64,000 nt of DNA, from positions 1,408,501-1,472,500 of the forward strand of contig CP141143.1 in NCBI GenBank assembly GCA_035235625.1. Reading direction: 5' to 3'. The translations under genes and the position numbers were made by a program. Origin of the DNA: Saururus chinensis. Lineage: Eukaryota; Streptophyta; Magnoliopsida; Piperales; Saururaceae. Of this stretch, positions 38,179 through 48,400 are shown piece after piece. Every line of letters begins with the position of its first letter. Within the stretch, counting starts at the first letter, position 1. The notes beneath the pieces are model-generated. The model had not been told where the DNA came from. It ran no database searches and worked only from the letters and a program-made list of their open reading frames with translations.

Positions 38179-38504
38179 AGTGTCTTTCCCACGACCGAGA
38201 CCGAAATAACACAAGTGTGGTAGTTTTGTCGTTCAGAATGACGAAATCAGCTTAAGTTGATTTCGTCGTTCTGAACGACGAAACCGGGTCAAGTAATATA
38301 AGGTTTCGTCGTTTAGAACGATGAAATCGTATTCAAGCCAATTTCGTCGTTCTAAACGACGAAATCAACTTAAAAAATATATAAAAAAAAAAAGCCACGC
38401 TGGCGCCAGCGTGGCAAAAACGAACACCACTTTAGGAAATATTTTCCAAAGTGGTATATTTTAGTAATTATTTTTTTTATTATTATTATTTTAATAAATT
38501 TCCC
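38179..38504. repeat. Right terminal inverted repeat of the MULE
   Basis: Reverse complement of 31561-31852, with about 26 extra bases near 38430-38460. It carries four of the tttcgtcgtt-type palindromes (about 38224, 38259, 38303, 38341). Two more (about 38115 and 38151) lie just inside the repeat and are absent from the left end. Confidence 0.9.
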
Positions 38505-38513
38505 TATGAACTA
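38505..38513. repeat. Target-site duplication (right) of the Mutator-like element
   Basis: tatgaacta directly follows the right end, matching tatgaatta at 31552-31560 with one mismatch. Confidence 0.85.
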
Positions 38514-39186
38514 CTTAAATTTAATAATAAAGCTATTAATATAAAATAAATATTATTATCAATTAAAACTATTAATTTAAAACGAAAAGAGCATTACTAT
38601 AACGTCAAATGGCCATGGGCGTCTTTTGTGGGGATTTAGAACACCTCTAGTCTCTCTGCCTTCTTCCAACTTCTAAGGTAATCTTGTTTGTAACTGTCAA
38701 CTGCTTAAAATGGAGTCCCATTCAGCTGATGCATTTGGTAAAAATTCCTTGGGAGGTTCTGGGCGGAGCCACAACTGGAATATGGATTGGTTTGTGCCTC
38801 CACCCGCCATTGCCTTCAAGCTCCTCTTTCCTTTTTCTCCCTCTTCTTACTCACTCAGATTAATTAGGACGGGTGGACCCTGTTCGACCGACTGGGACCG
38901 TTCGGGTTTTAAACATTTGAGGTAGACACTGTTGGTAAGTGTGGAAGAAGTATAACAGCTCTTTCTTCGTTCCCCACTGGTGTACCAGTGAAGGAGACCC
39001 ACTGGGAGTGTGATCGTTCACATGAATGCTTATTACACGTAGCAAAAGTAAAATGCTTACTACACTAACCTAAAAAATTATTAATATTAATTAAATAAAA
39101 ATTATAAATAATTTTTTAATTATATAATTATTAATAAAATAAATTATTCTTAATAGCCTTTTATATATATAGAGAGAGAGAGACTC

Positions 39187-39384
39187 GTTTATATGAACTC
39201 GGGCTTATATAATTTTACGTGAGTTCGGGTTTTATGGGCTATCGAATTTACATCCGGCGGCTCGTAATACTCATGGATTATACTCATTGGTTAAACCCAT
39301 AAGTCTTATGGATGACCAGATGTAAATTCGATAGCCCATAGAGCCCGGACTTACATAGATTTACATGAGCCCAAGCTCATATAA

Positions 39385-39386
<2 letters not shown>
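39187..39386. mobile_element. Foldback element (about 200 bp)
   Basis: The left arm (gtttatatgaactcgggc, then gggctatcgaatttacatc) reappears reversed on the right (gatgtaaattcgatagccc, then gagcccaagctcatataaac). The arms are about 75-80 bases, about 85% alike, with a short loop. The flanks are TA-rich, so an exact TA or longer duplication cannot be separated from the microsatellite. No coding capacity. Confidence 0.7.

Positions 39387-39460
<74 letters not shown>
39387..39460. repeat. (TA)n microsatellite, about 36 units
   Basis: An uninterrupted TA run abuts the foldback element. Confidence 0.95.
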
Positions 39461-39463
<3 letters not shown>

Positions 39464-40699
39464 TAAAATAAAAAATTATTTACGATGTTCTATATTTTTT
39501 TCTCGTGAAGTAGTCATAACTTGTACACACTTAAATTGATATTAGATGTCCCTAGACGTCGCTACCTGACCTTGTTGATTTCCTGTATAACAGTCCCTTT
39601 GCAGTTTCCATTTGCCAAAACGATAAGTTGCAGAACATCGAATCTTTTTATTGAGTGGAAAACAAAAATGTCTCTTTATTGGTTTGTACTTGTTAGTAGG
39701 TAGACAAATCTTGTTTATATCTGACACTGGAAGGACAAGGAGAGGAGATGACTGCCCGTAGCGTTGCCGGTGCCAAGCGGCCTAGTTTGGTGATGTAGAT
39801 ATTTTATGGTTTAATTCTTAGCCAAGTTGTGGGAGGACTTTGTAAAATGCACCACTGGAACAACCAGAAGAGAACCAAGGAGTTCTACAATATGCTCAAT
39901 AAAGGGGAGATTAGTGTTGTTGACGAGGACTTGTTTAATATCTCATGTAAAATTTTCTTTCAATATATGTTGCTTTGTTAGTTTACCTTTTTAGGTTATG
40001 TTTGACATTGCTTATGAGCATCTTATTTACAAACGCTACTTTCAAGGGTGTCTGAAAACAAAAGCCGCAACTAGCTTTGGTGGGGCTGGCTCTCTTTCCA
40101 TGAGCTGTACAAAAAGAGCTATTCAGGTAATTTCCACTATAATTGGCATAAGACGTGAGCAGTCCTAATTCAAGACTTTTAAGCACCTAGACATGCAAAC
40201 AGTTCTTTTTACTATGTTGTTCATTAGCCGGAAATGCTAAACGCCACTCTTTTGACCACTGCCAAATGCAAACCAGAAGAGAAAGGTGAATGATAAGAAA
40301 CAATTATCATGTCAAATGGCCATGCGCGTCTGTTGTAACCTGCCCTGCGCACTGAGATGGAGACTACTATAATCGTAATGACGTTGTTGGCATTCTCAGA
40401 GACAATTATATGGTAATAAGCCAAAGTGAAATATGGTAAAACCATTGTAGATATAACAGTTTGTCAATTAGTCCCAACACATCTCTGGTTCATGATCAGG
40501 ACCATTCTGATTTCAGAGGCAACAAAGCTGGCAGAGTAGGGAACTTATTTATCTCGGGGAGGCAGCGAGTAGCTATAGAAATGAACATAAATCTGGCCAA
40601 TGATGTAGCATTCACACATTTGAGGAGTCGCTGCTACTTGGGCAATAAACGAGTGAGCAAAAGCTCTGGGTCAAGCATCAATAGTAGAGATGAAGTGTA

Positions 40700-43600
40700 C
40701 TATCGAGTGGCTACCAGGACTCCCATCAAGCCTGCACCAATCTCATAATGCTTAGCCCGGGTAAATCCAACTTCTTTGGCCAATTTCTCCAACTCAGCAC
40801 CTATAAGAACAAGACGAGGATAATATCATTGGTTATGTGACCTCAAAGAACACTGGTTACACTCATAAGCCTCATCCAACATCAATTTCTAAAACATCAT
40901 TACAAATCCGATTGGCCAGAAAAGCATTGCTTGATCAGAACATGCAAACTGGAAGATGACATTAAAATTTGAATCATCCCAAGAAAGGTACTAGAATGTG
41001 ACACTTGTATTCTATAAATGTGGTAACAGTAAAGCGCGGGAAGAGGATAGATCATCGCAATTTTCATGTAGCAGATCACAGACCTGTCAAGAAGTCTTTG
41101 ATTGAGTTTTTCAAGTATGCATACTCCTTTGTCAATCCATAAGTACTTGCCACAGGAATGACCACATTATCCAACATCCACTCCTTCCAAAATAATATCA
41201 CAAAGAAATACATTAAAAATAAACAATACTTTCGCATGAGCATTAAAAACAATAAAATATATCATGCAAATCCAAAAATTAAACAACTTTTTCAAGATCA
41301 GTCAAATCACTACAAAGCTTGAGATTGTCATTGGCATTAGTACCTTATTTGACCTATTAAATGATTGAAAACTCAACTCTGCTCTGACAATCTGCTCTAT
41401 TATGAACTCTACCCACACTCAGAGTGAAGATCTTTTTTTGATAAATCTAAGAGTGAAGATCTGACGATGGTTAACTGAAATCTAAGTCTGACCATTAATA
41501 GTGGCATACAACAATAAGAACAATTCAAGATTATTTGCAAAAACAACAGGCGTCAGGGGCAAAACTTGCTAGACAAATATGTTTCACCAATGGAGGCAGT
41601 TCTTCCAAAACAAAGACCTGGATTAAACTACTTATATCTTATTTTCCCAAAGGTGATCACGGATAATTTTTTTTTCTGGCTGACATCATGTCCAGTACAG
41701 GAATCTAAATTACTCAACATAAAACCTTAATATCACAAAACTGGTACCTGAAGCATAGTGGTCATGTCATTTGTGCTTTTGTTGAAGTCCAAAACTGATA
41801 CTCTTGAGCCTGTAAATCAATTAATCAATTTTTCAGGACATTTGCAGCTTACATATCATAGAAAAAAACTAATTTAGAAAGTAGATACCTGGCTTGAGAA
41901 CCCGATGGATCTCTCTCATAGCAATAAACCTGTCGACCACATTTCGTAACCCATAACCAATTGTAACTGCATCAAAATAGCCGTCTGGATATGGTAAATC
42001 AAGAACATCACCTTCCATCCATCTGCAAATATGTATAGAAATGTAGATGTATAGAAATGCACAGCTACATTTCTAAACCTAGAGTTGTGAATTGTTAAAC
42101 AAAATGTCATTTATGCTTCTATCAGAGAAAAAGTGTAGTAATTTGAATGTCTTCACGTTCTGTGTGCAAGGTAAAACTGTTTAATGTGAATTTCACTCAA
42201 ACAGAAAAACAAAACACCATTCAATATTCGTACAACCTTATCAGGTCTGACATTTTTGATGCACCAATGTTGTACTTGGGTGGATTCTAGGCAAGATTTT
42301 AGATATCCTGGCATTCTCAATGATCTATCTATCCAATGTGCAAGATACAACCATTTCCATGAACTTCTTTGTCAAAATACACCAGGGAAAGGTCAATAAT
42401 CAATATTTAAAACAACACGTAAAGCCAGTAAGACTTATTCAGCAGTTTTATATCCCATCATGGTACTTGCGAGGACAGCGGCAAAAGCTTGTATAAACAT
42501 ACATATATTACAAATAGTACTGATATTCTAGGTGCTCACATGAGCATGATTACTCATTTCCACATTGTACTCTAAAAAAATGTCAAATCCATTGTGTTCT
42601 GCAATGATCTCAACGAGTTTTTGAACAAGATGAAGAAAGAAACAGTCATTCATTTTTATCTACCATCGCGTCATCATTACTCACTCAATGTTCCTGTAGA
42701 AAATCCTCCCAGAGGAGGTCTGTCGACTTGACGCAATAGCCAATTGCTGCTTTGAGAAATCAAGACCAATCACCTGCAGATTGTAACTGACCAGATTAAT
42801 ATTTCTAGATCAAAATATTATACCCTGCTTCAATGAACATCCTTTTTGTGGTGAGTATTTGGCATATAAAAAAAACAAAAAGCAGATAATTGATGCAAAG
42901 TGAAAGACATAATATGGTGGACCTCCTCGACGAGAGATTTCAACCTCTACGTCCCCCTTCCAGGCATAGAGTTAGGAAAATAAGACCTTAACGGAATGAC
43001 ACTTGAAGTCCTTCAGATTCATCTTCTTTTTGCATTTACGATTCTATAAACTTGGTATGGTGGACTAGGGTAATAAATGAGTCAAAAGCAGATACGCAAG
43101 GGTAGGCAACTCTTTATGCAATGGAAACTTGGTTGGCTTCATGTAATAAATTTGAAAATGAAAGTATAATGACCAGATTGTATCAGTCAGTTTGCGTTAT
43201 TCAAATGTCAAGTGATTTCTGCAGTGAACAGGTGCATTCACTTTGAATTCAAACTTACTCGAAATGAAGAATGCCTGCTGGAAATACCGTGATTTTCAAC
43301 TTGCGACAGACATGTTACAAAATGCCAGTGACATATCCAATTAAGGAAGAGCACTTCATGAAATTGCAAAAATAAAAGGAATTCTAGTTGTTAACTAAGA
43401 AGTCGTTTCGAGCATAGCAGAAAAACTTTGAAGCTGCTGCGATAAGAACAATAAAGCTAAACACAAGGAGAAATGAATAGAGAGGGTCACCTTTCCTGAC
43501 AAACCAACTTTCTCAGATAAAAGAAAAGTCAAGTCCCCGCTTCCGCAACATATATCGAGCGCATTGTCTCCACTCCTCACCCTGCCATTTATGAACAAAA

Positions 43601-44194
43601 CTAAGGAGCACACTAGACACCATCCACCCTGAGCAGCGGCTAATCTTTTTGTTTTTAATAGTTTATCCATAGATAATCTAGCTAAAGCCAGAGGTTTTAT
43701 TTTTTTTCTCTTTATTTTTTGGGGCATGAGCTAGAGGCTTCTCAAAGGCTGTGTTATGTGTGTTTGAATAAAACAAAAAACAAAATATACCCGCTCCAAG
43801 AAACGGCCATCCGCTTCCAAATTTGGTGCTGCCCTAGACTCAACAAATTGTTCAACTGCCGACATTAAAGAAAAAACGAGAAAAATGTAAACAAGTCGCC
43901 AGTTTACAGTTAAGATTACGCTAACGTATGCGGCAATCGTATCTCAAACTAAGAGGAATACAGGTGATAAAAGACTGCGATTTGAACTCCTGGGATTATC
44001 CACACAACGAGAAAGGATTAGAGGGAGAAAAGACTCTGGGCGGAGGGACTGACGTCATCGTAACGAGGGGCAATTTTGTTGAAGAGCGACTGGCGGTCCA
44101 AGGCGCATTGCACCGGCCGATATTCATATCTGTGCGGAAACAGGTGGGGATGGGAGGCGACTGAAGAGATGAAGAAGGACGAGGTGAATGCCAT
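40700..44194 (-). CDS. MENG: MENG: 2-phytyl-1,4-beta-naphthoquinone methyltransferase, chloroplastic
   Basis: UbiE-type SAM-dependent C-methyltransferase that performs the last step of phylloquinone (vitamin K1) synthesis, giving the photosystem I cofactor. Eight exons, 5' to 3': 44194-44054, 43855-43791, 43581-43491, 42773-42685, 42022-41889, 41809-41748, 41183-41084, 40800-40700. They join in phase to 260 aa, the length of the Arabidopsis enzyme. The first 35-40 residues (MAFTSSFFISSVASHPHLF...) are Ser-rich and fit a chloroplast transit peptide. Motifs: RQSLFNKIAPRYDD, LGQHQIWKRMAVSWSG, SAM-binding ALDICCGSGDL (76-86), VIGLDFSKQQLAIA, EGDVLDLPYPDGYFDAVTIG, YGLRNVVDRF, VLDFNKS, KEYAYLKNSI, and the C-terminal HYEIGAGLMGVLVATR. 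No broken features are seen. Confidence 0.93.
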
Positions 44195-45438
44195 GTCTGC
44201 TACTTCGCTTGGAAATTTTCTGAGGGAGAGGAGCCAGCATTCGGTCCAATTCAAAGTCGAAAGCCCACCCTCCCACGACAGACGAGACGAAGTCCCCCAC
44301 CCCTACAGATTGCAAGTGTGGAGTAGACGACTCGTCCTCACTATATTGCTGGCTTATACCCTTTGTTCTTTTACTACTGCTAGATCACGCCGGCTTGCCG
44401 TTGATTAAACAGAAGTACAGTCCCGAAGGAACAAGCCGACCAATTTCAAGACACGGATACGGTCAAAAAGAGAAAAACTAGCCAAATAAGGATTTTTACA
44501 AGGAAAAAAACGCCAAATCTCAAAAGGTCCCTCGGGAAATAGAAGTGTATCTTTTTCTGTATGAGAAGAGTACTTAAGTTCTTGTCACTAACAAACAATT
44601 TACATCCACGGGTAATGTTCCAAAGTACTGGCGTACAGCCTAAATGTAGCTGTGAGAATAGCCAACCAGGTTATTTGCTAAATCCCACCTGATAGACATC
44701 CTTTCGCTCCCATTTTGGCCCGCTGTTTTTTTTTTTCAAATTCAACTTTACTTCCAATCACCCACCTCAGCTTTTGTTCCTTTTATCAAATCAACAACCG
44801 TAAACATACTAGTTAAAGAGCGCAGGGTTAAAACAAATAGTAACACACCCTTATTAGTAACAAAGCCAGTATCCTAGCCAACAAAAAAGAGCCTGTAAAA
44901 ATTATTGACAGTTTATACATGATCTAAAAACAGATATTTTCGTATAAAAGAAAACAAATCACTGAACGCTGTCATAATTTATCTCTTCAAGCCCTATTCA
45001 TGTTCAGCAAGCTTAGCCAAAGACAACTCTTTGAGAAGCGGGAGAAAGTTAATGCCACCACCAGTAAGCTCCCATGGGTGCGGGTAAAACCGCCCAGCAG
45101 TCTGAAAATGCACACATGCAACAATGGCCCTATGTATCTAGCACTTGCCTGGGCCCAGCGATAGTTGCACGCATGCTGCGAAGCATAAGTAGCATTACTA
45201 ATCACTGTTGAAGCGCAATTTATGATTCCGTTAGCACATTGGACACAAAATTCTGTCTCGAAATTAGTACTTCCATGCACCTGTAGCGGTAGTCATCTGT
45301 TTTACATCCTCAAAGTAGTTGCTAGCAGTTTCCATGTTACTGAATTAGCCAGTGTTGTACACCTTTTTGTCTATAGGTCTTCTTGATGACATCATCCAGC
45401 CCACATTTTTTACTCGTCACTCGTTATTCTATAAGCCT
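44195..45438. other. MENG 5' flank and PNP2 3' flank
   Basis: The region between the two tandem minus-strand genes holds the MENG leader and promoter and the PNP2 3' untranslated region. The open frame at 44987-45280 (minus) has no known domain and lies where the PNP2 3' UTR is expected, so it is not called. Confidence 0.5.
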
Positions 45439-48400
45439 CTATTGCTCCTGCAGCAAGGACATAACTGGGATCCCCTTAGTAGAGAAGTTCGAACAGAACA
45501 CCTGCAACTCATTCCCAACCTCGAAATCCCTCCTTCCGTCCACCTACACCATAGTCAGTAAAACAATTTAAACAAATACCACTTATACAGAGAACAAAAT
45601 CAACCCCCATCTTAACATGGTATCATATTCCCAAGGTTAAATCTACCAAACTAACAAAAAATCCCAGAATAAGAGTAATGCCACGTACACTCACAGCAGG
45701 CTTACAGCAATCCATGGGTCCAATTTGGGCCCAGGAATGGGACCAACCCATCGGCTGAAAGTATTCTGCAAGTGTTCCAAGCATTTTTATAACAATAAAA
45801 ATGGAGAAATGCTATCATAACTACACAACACGTCAGCAAAACGATTAATAGTAAATAACCACAAGGTTAAAAATAAATGTCAACCCCCCTCCCCCCAACA
45901 CATAAAAAGGGGGGCAATGTTAGATCAGATAAAAGAGTTGCCCCAAATTACCCAACAAACAGACTCTGTAATGATACGAGGACAAAATCAGCCTAAAGAC
46001 AAACTCTCCCAAATCAAACTTTCAAATGCTTACCCATTCAAACTTTTTTGAAAAAACAGAACACCAACTGCTGCTCTTTCGCGGCCTCTCCTCCGCCTGG
46101 CCACAGTCAGGCAGCGGCCGCAATTGCAACCAATGGCTGCATGGCCATGTGCCACAGCAGTGGTTGCAGGAGATGAAGACAGTGGGTTATTTTAGCTTTT
46201 TTAATATTATATAAAACCTGGTAAGATTTGTCAATCCTAGGAGGCCTTTTGTCATTCTTAGAAAATGGGTACCAGAAACCCTAAAAAGGTTGAATTTTGT
46301 TTCCTTATTTGAAAATTTCAAAATTGTTATGAGTTATGTGAAAGGAAATTCTAGGAGGTGAGTCATGCTTAATTTAAGTCTAAGTTTGGAGGGTTTGAGA
46401 ATTTTCTCAAAAAAATTAAATACAATATTTATATATGCATAACATTATTCATAAACAAAGTAGTCAAAAATTTCAAATACAAGTATAAATAAGAAGAATT
46501 AACTTTCTGCCAATTCATAATAAGCACCATACTTTGACATACTATATCTCCTAGTGTCATAAATACAACAAATATATATAAAACAACAGTATCAACCCAA
46601 GAGCATGCTCCAAATCTAATGCCACTGCATAGGAAAAAGTGGAAAAAATTGAAATGAATTTTCTGCACGACTTACTTCAAATCGATACATTCCACGTATT
46701 CCATTACCCAACTCAAGAACAAGACCATGTGCTCGAACTTGAACAACTGTAGCCGTAAATTTATCACCCATCTTCAAAGTGTTTACTCTAACAGAATCTT
46801 TACTAAAGAAATCAGGATTGTTCCTTTTCCCCTGAGTTTCAGCAACGTTTCCCATACTCTTCTCCACCCTTGTTTCTTTCTGCTTAAGTGGAGAAGTTGA
46901 ATTTGTAACCTTCTTGTCCAATTTTGAAGAACTTTGAGTACCAGAGTTTTCAACACTCCGAGGCACTGAAGGTAGACTGTTCTTGAAAGCCAATCCAGAA
47001 ACTGTTCCAAACTTGAAAGAAGATTTCACAATCTTCACAGTTCCAGGAGAAGTTTGACTGGCTGAACTATCTTGTGCATCACATTCTGCAGCACTTCTTA
47101 TTACTACAGAAGGAACAGAATTTTGGGTGGTAGCCTCACAAATTTCAACTTTGCTCTGAATCGGCAGCTCCACAATAATATCCTGATTATCCTTTGAAAC
47201 AGACATGTCCTCAATTGCTGCACATATCTTAGTTGGTTGTTCAATATGTCGGTCATCAGAAATTTTTGCGTGCAAATTCTTACTCTCACACGATTGTGGT
47301 TGAGGTAATGTAGCCTTCAAAGATAGCTTAACATTGCCCCTAACGTCCTGTCCAATGCACATCAAAGAAAGCTCTTGCCCTATCGATAATACATCAGATA
47401 CTCGGGAGACCTGAAGAATGGAGAAAAACTACTAGGGATGAAACTTGTTATGTATACATGTTGAAACAGATCAAAATACATTCTATATGATAGATTGTCA
47501 GGAACTAAAATCAAAGCTATAAAGACATTGCCGCTACACAAGTAGTATACACATGATTGAAATGATTATGCCAGCCATGATACCAAGAAGACCAATTGCC
47601 ATCCGCAGTTGAATTACCATTGTATTTTTCCTGCAGGACAGACCCAGATCAACTTCATTCCAAAGTAAATTGGAGTCAGCCCAGCAAAGGCAAACGGGAC
47701 AACGGTTCACTCACATGGGTCACAATACGATTAAAAAGGAAAACTAAATTTTAAACAAATCACATACGTATGAAATAGTTAAAAGAAAACAATTAGACAA
47801 TAATGTCTAGCTGTCCATCTACCACCACCGACAATCAATAGATGTCAACGACCACATGCACACACACATGGAGAAAGTTATCTACATCATGGACAAAAGA
47901 ACTGAGTCATTCCACTTGCCTGGTCATGTGATAATTCTGAGATATGCAGAAGGCCTTGCTGACCACCATTGAATTCCACAAAAGCTCCATATTCTTTTAT
48001 TGATGATACAATGCCTTTATAGATCCCACCAACTTCAATACTACGCCCAACGATAAAATACACCTGAATAGATTATACTACTGGCATAAGCTTGGTGGCT
48101 AATTACATTCCTGATGTAACAACCATAAAGCAAAATGTATTGGATACTTCTATTGACAGGCTAATAATTGCAACCCACTGTCAGTCAATATACCTAACAA
48201 CACTATGACTTGTATTCGAAATTATACCTTTTCCAGAATTTTCTCCATAAGAGGATGATTTTTGGCAACAACCGTTAATGTGCCATCACCAACAGAAAGT
48301 CGAGCACCTGAAGTGAAAAGGATAAAAGATCATGACAGTACAATTATGGTAAGTAAAACAGAGTTTATGGTGACAATTGAATGAATGAACTAATTGCAAA

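Larger units (their letters stand above)
31561..38504 (-). mobile_element. Mutator-like element (MULE) with transposase and PMD gene
   Basis: A complete 6944-bp DNA transposon. Both ends begin GGGAAATTTATTAAAATAAT (right end read in reverse). Terminal inverted repeats extend over about 290 bp at the left (31561-31852) and 326 bp at the right (38179-38504). It has a 9-bp target duplication with one mismatch. It contains two genes in the same minus orientation: a MuDR-type transposase (34509-37353) and a plant-mobile-domain gene (32063-34421). The ends contain multiple palindromes around CGTCGTTCTGAACGACG. Both genes carry several interruptions, so this copy looks inactive, but the well-matched ends point to fairly recent insertion. 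It sits about 0.67 kb upstream of the B55 start codon. Confidence 0.92.
38700..40140 (+). other. Possible decayed gene fragments, unidentified
   Basis: Scattered open stretches have a protein-like look: MESHSADAFGKNSLGG (38710-38925), KMHHWNNQKRTKEFYNMLNK (about 39853-39912) and FDIAYEHLIYKRYFQG (about 40001-40048). A donor-like gtaatt follows at 40128. The two last pieces read like adjacent exons of one protein, but I do not recognise the family and no complete frame exists. A roughly 20-base phrase gtcaaatggccatg is repeated at about 38605 and 40313, outside the pieces. The stretch may be an old gene relic; confidence is low. Confidence 0.25.

Noticed and set aside
44987-45280. 97-codon minus-strand open frame rich in Cys.
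   Set aside because: No domain and no splice context; it lies where the PNP2 3' UTR is expected.
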